Below the pieces are notes generated by a model that did not search any database, was not told where the DNA came from, and worked only from the letters and a program-made list of their open reading frames with translations. From Paragonimus westermani (lineage: Eukaryota; Platyhelminthes; Trematoda; Plagiorchiida; Troglotrematidae): a DNA stretch of 64,000 nucleotides. The DNA lies in the NCBI GenBank assembly GCA_008508345.1, contig QNGE01000964.1, positions 1 to 64,000 on the forward strand. Direction: 5' to 3'. Both the position numbers and the translations under genes were made by a program. Positions 61,701-64,000 of the stretch are shown here, in pieces (position 1 is the stretch's first letter; each line of letters begins with the position of its first letter).

Positions 61701-62394
61701 GGTGTGAACGCACAGTTAACAGACAGCAGGACGTTGCAATTCTATCCGATAGCTGGAAGTACTTGACAGTACCTCGAAAAAAGCACCTTAATGTTGGTCA
61801 TACTCGACTTATTGTTGCCGCGTCCACCTACTGGAGTTGAAGCTGTCACTATGACGGAAGTGATTAACCTGAGTAAGTTTATGAGTGAAAGAACACGGGG
61901 AAAAAGGACAAACCTGATTTCAACTTGGTACACCATAATTCTCTACCACTCTCCAATGAAATGCAGCATAGTTCGTTGGTTTCCCTCGTGACTAGAATAA
62001 CTGTTGAAGAATCCGGGGTGAATACCATACAGTAAGCTGACGGGAGCCCTGGGTCTGGATGAACGGGATATGGACTGGGCGGAATAAATGTCATGGTAGA
62101 TACAGGAGATCCTGTGGACAGAGCCTTCGTAGCTGCAGATTCATCGAGCGCAAAGAACTTGGCGATGGTAGTGGGTGACAGCTCATCAGTGTCCGTATCT
62201 GTCTCAGAAGAAGAGGTCATACTGGAAGCAGACAATCGAGACACATCCAACTGGGAAGCTGATACATCGTGGTTACGATGTTCACCTCGAGAAGGCGAGG
62301 AACGTGCAGCGTGACCAATTTTTCTCTTGCACTCGCCTTGATCCCATTTTACTCGCATGATCGATACGCTGGGCAAAGACGAGTTTTCCGTTGG
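58222..62394 (-). CDS. UTP4: UTP4/cirhin-like protein, two internal exons (partial)
   Basis: Exon A (about 62394-61914) and exon C (58706-58222) join in phase 1 across a 3207-bp intron. The donor is TCAG|GTTTGT. The acceptor CTTTTCACCTTAATAG follows a pyrimidine tract. Exon C ends at AAG|GTGCGT, phase 0. Exon A carries a Ser/Thr/Asp-rich insert and then LPSAYCMVFTPDSSTVILVT, which parallels the LRSALQILFSEDSTKLFVAS stretch of human cirhin. The joined product continues through a second propeller blade (SDGRFRIWSSQTGQ), then NVSILYTNSQLSEWQL and RWLLASDCYLLLLI, in the same order and spacing as cirhin's C-terminal half. Known role: UTP4 is a WD-repeat subunit of the t-UTP complex in nucleolar pre-18S rRNA processing. 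First and last exons were not found. It could be another WD-repeat protein; the spacing argues for UTP4. Confidence 0.55.
58868..59086. repeat. Left arm of PLE-2
   Basis: Reverse complement of 59745-59963. It includes the C-terminal codons and 3' untranslated region of the minus-strand PLE-2 frame, and a hammerhead-like fold on the minus strand at 58878-58917. Confidence 0.92.
59021..59744 (-). CDS. PLE-2 RT thumb remnant and GIY-YIG endonuclease
   Basis: One uninterrupted minus-strand frame, whose unique part begins near 59744 after the inverted arm. The first third reads FIQNGYPERFID, the post-palm segment of Penelope RTs (PLE-1 has LLANGYPEKFID). Then AVHIGLPFKGDTLAETITRR leads into the GIY-YIG nuclease: FCVYSFTCSCGTSYVGRTTR (near 59405-59346) and RLSERIREHHPAWL with the catalytic Arg. 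The C-terminus is LCAQKRFVQALDLPWP plus a short extension. No RT palm is present, so it cannot reverse transcribe. The nuclease frame is intact. The frame also extends backwards through the arm, giving an artificial N-terminus. Confidence 0.85.
59745..59963. repeat. Right arm of PLE-2
   Basis: Inverted copy of 58868-59086, lying upstream of the truncated frame on the minus strand. The plus strand of this arm carries the hammerhead-like fold at 59914-59953. Confidence 0.92.
59914..59953 (+). ncRNA. Hammerhead-ribozyme-like fold in PLE-2 arm
   Basis: Hand folding gives stem I TAGC (59914-59917) with GCTA (59950-59953), extendable across an internal loop by GTGT with ACAC. The core CTGATGA (59918-59924) is exact. 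A nine-base stem II region (59925-59933) pairs poorly. GAAA (59934-59937) is exact. Stem III ACGAG/CTTGT has five pairs with no loop (59938-59947), followed by T and C, the UH cleavage site, at 59948-59949. A mirrored copy lies at 58878-58917 (-). Known: PLE hammerheads often have loopless stem III and may work as dimers. The weak stem II is the main doubt. Confidence 0.6.
60718..61041 (+). other. Open 108-codon frame of unknown meaning
   Basis: After a plausible acceptor (AATTTGGTTAG at about 60707), a frame runs through NRPKVYLLKYNFLYVIHELE to a TAG at 61039. It has no known domain. It lies on the plus strand inside the intron of the minus-strand UTP4-like gene, so it would be a nested gene or a chance frame. 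I do not assign a function. Confidence 0.2.
61410..61600 (+). repeat. tRNA-derived SINE-like element
   Basis: AGCCTAGTGTTAAC (61416-61429) resembles an RNA polymerase III A box (TRGCNNAGYNGG) with one base lost. GAGTTCAAGTCC (61441-61452) matches the B box (GGTTCGANTCC type). The two are about 12 bases apart measured edge to edge, which is shorter than in an intact tRNA gene, so a deletion is likely. The head is followed by unrelated sequence, as in a SINE. No cloverleaf can be drawn, so it is not a tRNA gene. It sits in the UTP4-like intron. Confidence 0.4.
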
Positions 62395-64000
62395 CTTGAT
62401 AGATCCACAGTTAGAAAAAAACGACCAGTTCAGTCACAAGAAGATAACGAAGATGTAATAAGGTGTAAAATTCTCATTAAAGCTGTGTTATGATATTTGA
62501 AATGGTTATTCTATTTCCATCTGCAGAGCGTTCCAACAGCGCTACGATCACAGAATCACAGCCGGAACTGTCAGAACAATTTCGACTCGTGGATTATCTC
62601 CCGTTTGGCCCTCAGTTTCTACTGTACTACGCAAAATGGACCTTTTCATGGCGATTCCGAAGTCCGATGGATGAAACGCGTTACATACGTGTAATTCGGA
62701 GAACGAAAATCAACCGGAATCGAAGTCCATATTAACTTTGTCTTCCTGGATAATTAACCTATGAGACAGGAAGAATGGTTAATCAAACAAGGTATCGGCG
62801 GGATTCAAATTGAGGTCATCGACCATGAGAGTTGTCCAGTAGGCCGCATGAACATTCGAATACCGGGTTCCAATTAATCCGGAGAATCGAAGAGACAGTC
62901 ACCCTGTTTATATTACTCAGAAGCACAAATGAGTAGCATGAAAATAAGCGGAAAGACTGATGCACGCGCTCATTCTACTGTCGCGTTTGATTTGCTCTTT
63001 ATCAACGTCCGTGAGGTCGCCTTAATTCTAACAAATTTGGTCATATCCTCGAAGTCTCTCAGAAATGCCCGATCAGGGAATACTCAACCCTGAGTTCATG
63101 GGAAAGGCTGGACCTATGAAGCAAGTTATTAATAGGCAACAAAAATAGGATGTAAAAATACGATGATCAAAAACGATAGGCTGTGCACTTTCCATAGATT
63201 TGCATTCCATGTTAGATACAAAACGCTGGTCTCCCTATTAAAATGTTCCGTGTAGAACAAATATGTTCCCGACTGTTACATTCAGGTTTATTTCTAAATG
63301 AATTTAGGCGAAGAACACCAAGAGCAGAACGAGTCCATTTCCAGGATCGAGCAACAAGTCAATTATCGACCAATAGCTGTCAAGTACAAAAAACGACGGT
63401 GTGGGAAGTAGACCCCGTGATAGTACCTAAAACAGACAACTAGCCTAACAGGAGACAACGCCGAGCCGATCGTCGAACACAGTGTGGTTCATGGACAGAG
63501 CAAAATGCCGACAAATTCGTGATGGGGACCAGCGACAGGTGCAAAAGGACTCGACAAACAATGAGACACAGCCAACTGGGATGTGTGGGACACTCAATCA
63601 TTCGAGAAATACCATTGGTTGAAACTGACATCGGCCGATGAGGGGGAAAACGTCATAGGCTGAATGCGTGCAATCACTGAATGACCACAATAGGCGATCG
63701 ATAAGTTTCGCTGTTCAATATAAACATGCTTAATTTTTGGATGATAATTGGATTTGAGCTTAGTAATTTGTGACTTCATTTGAACGGATTCAGAAAAACC
63801 TTTCATTGAGGCACAGTTGATATTTGTTACTGGCATTACCCGCTCCTTCGTTTGCAACCAGTCGTTTCAATTACAAATAGATAATTAAAACGGTGCATCT
63901 TTCGACACGTATCGCTCAAAATCGGGTATAACGCTTTTTGGGTCATAGCGAGTCCTTCATACGCAAAGGCAAACAGTAATCCAGCATGAGATACTTTTCA
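62395..64000. other. Upstream side of the UTP4-like gene, no further exon recognised
   Basis: The earlier exons of the minus-strand UTP4-like gene should lie here or beyond the window, but no frame shows a convincing WD-repeat strand. The open frames at 62490-62735 (+) and 63440-63857 (-) are unassigned. Confidence 0.35.

Noticed and set aside
1..64000. CRISPR array, operon or prophage content
   Set aside because: No regularly spaced short repeats, no ribosome-binding-site-led dense gene strings and no phage proteins; the window is eukaryotic.

Overview
The window looks like nuclear DNA of an invertebrate animal, most likely a parasitic flatworm (trematode type). The evidence is introns of only 32-39 bp with GT-AG ends, Penelope-like retroelements carrying a GIY-YIG nuclease, and many badly decayed LINEs. 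Base composition is moderate, not as AT-rich as I would expect for a schistosome. The organism call is inference. Bacterial features (operons, Shine-Dalgarno sites, long ORFs) are absent. Most open frames of 60-200 codons begin at non-ATG codons or are chance frames, and I leave them out.

Two host genes can be supported. The first is a complete four-exon gene at 10642-11264 (+). It encodes a 171-residue rhodanese-domain protein with a mitochondrial-type leader and no cysteine at the expected catalytic position. Its three introns are 39, 36 and 32 bp. The second is part of a minus-strand gene resembling UTP4/cirhin, a beta-propeller component of the small-subunit processome. Two exons (about 62394-61914 and 58706-58222) join in phase across a 3.2-kb intron, and that intron holds a young Penelope-like element and a tRNA-derived SINE-like sequence. 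A weaker plus-strand exon pair lies at 56.1-56.7 kb.

Most of what can be identified is retroelement. 5.5-10.5 kb holds two CR1-like LINEs placed head to head. 13.2-18.2 kb holds three more LINE relics (-, +, -). 26.4-28.2 kb holds another. Penelope-like elements (PLEs) lie at 38.3-40.5, 45.8-46.5, 48.5-50.8, 51.2-51.8 and 58.8-60.0 kb. Two of them (48.5 and 58.8 kb) share one layout: a target duplication, a short tail, an inverted copy of the 3' end, a 5'-truncated RT/GIY-YIG body, the 3' end, and a second target duplication. The arms of both fold by hand into hammerhead-ribozyme-like structures. The other PLE relics carry a related CTGANGA...GAAACG-type motif.

The rest (about 0-5.5, 11.3-13.2, 18.2-26.4, 28.2-37.3, 40.5-45.8, 51.8-56.1 and 62.4-64 kb) contains no gene I can recognise. 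It does hold a diverged dispersed repeat pair (21.3 and 37.3 kb), a GC-rich 173-bp tandem repeat (37.8-38.1 kb), short tandem duplications and a trinucleotide microsatellite.
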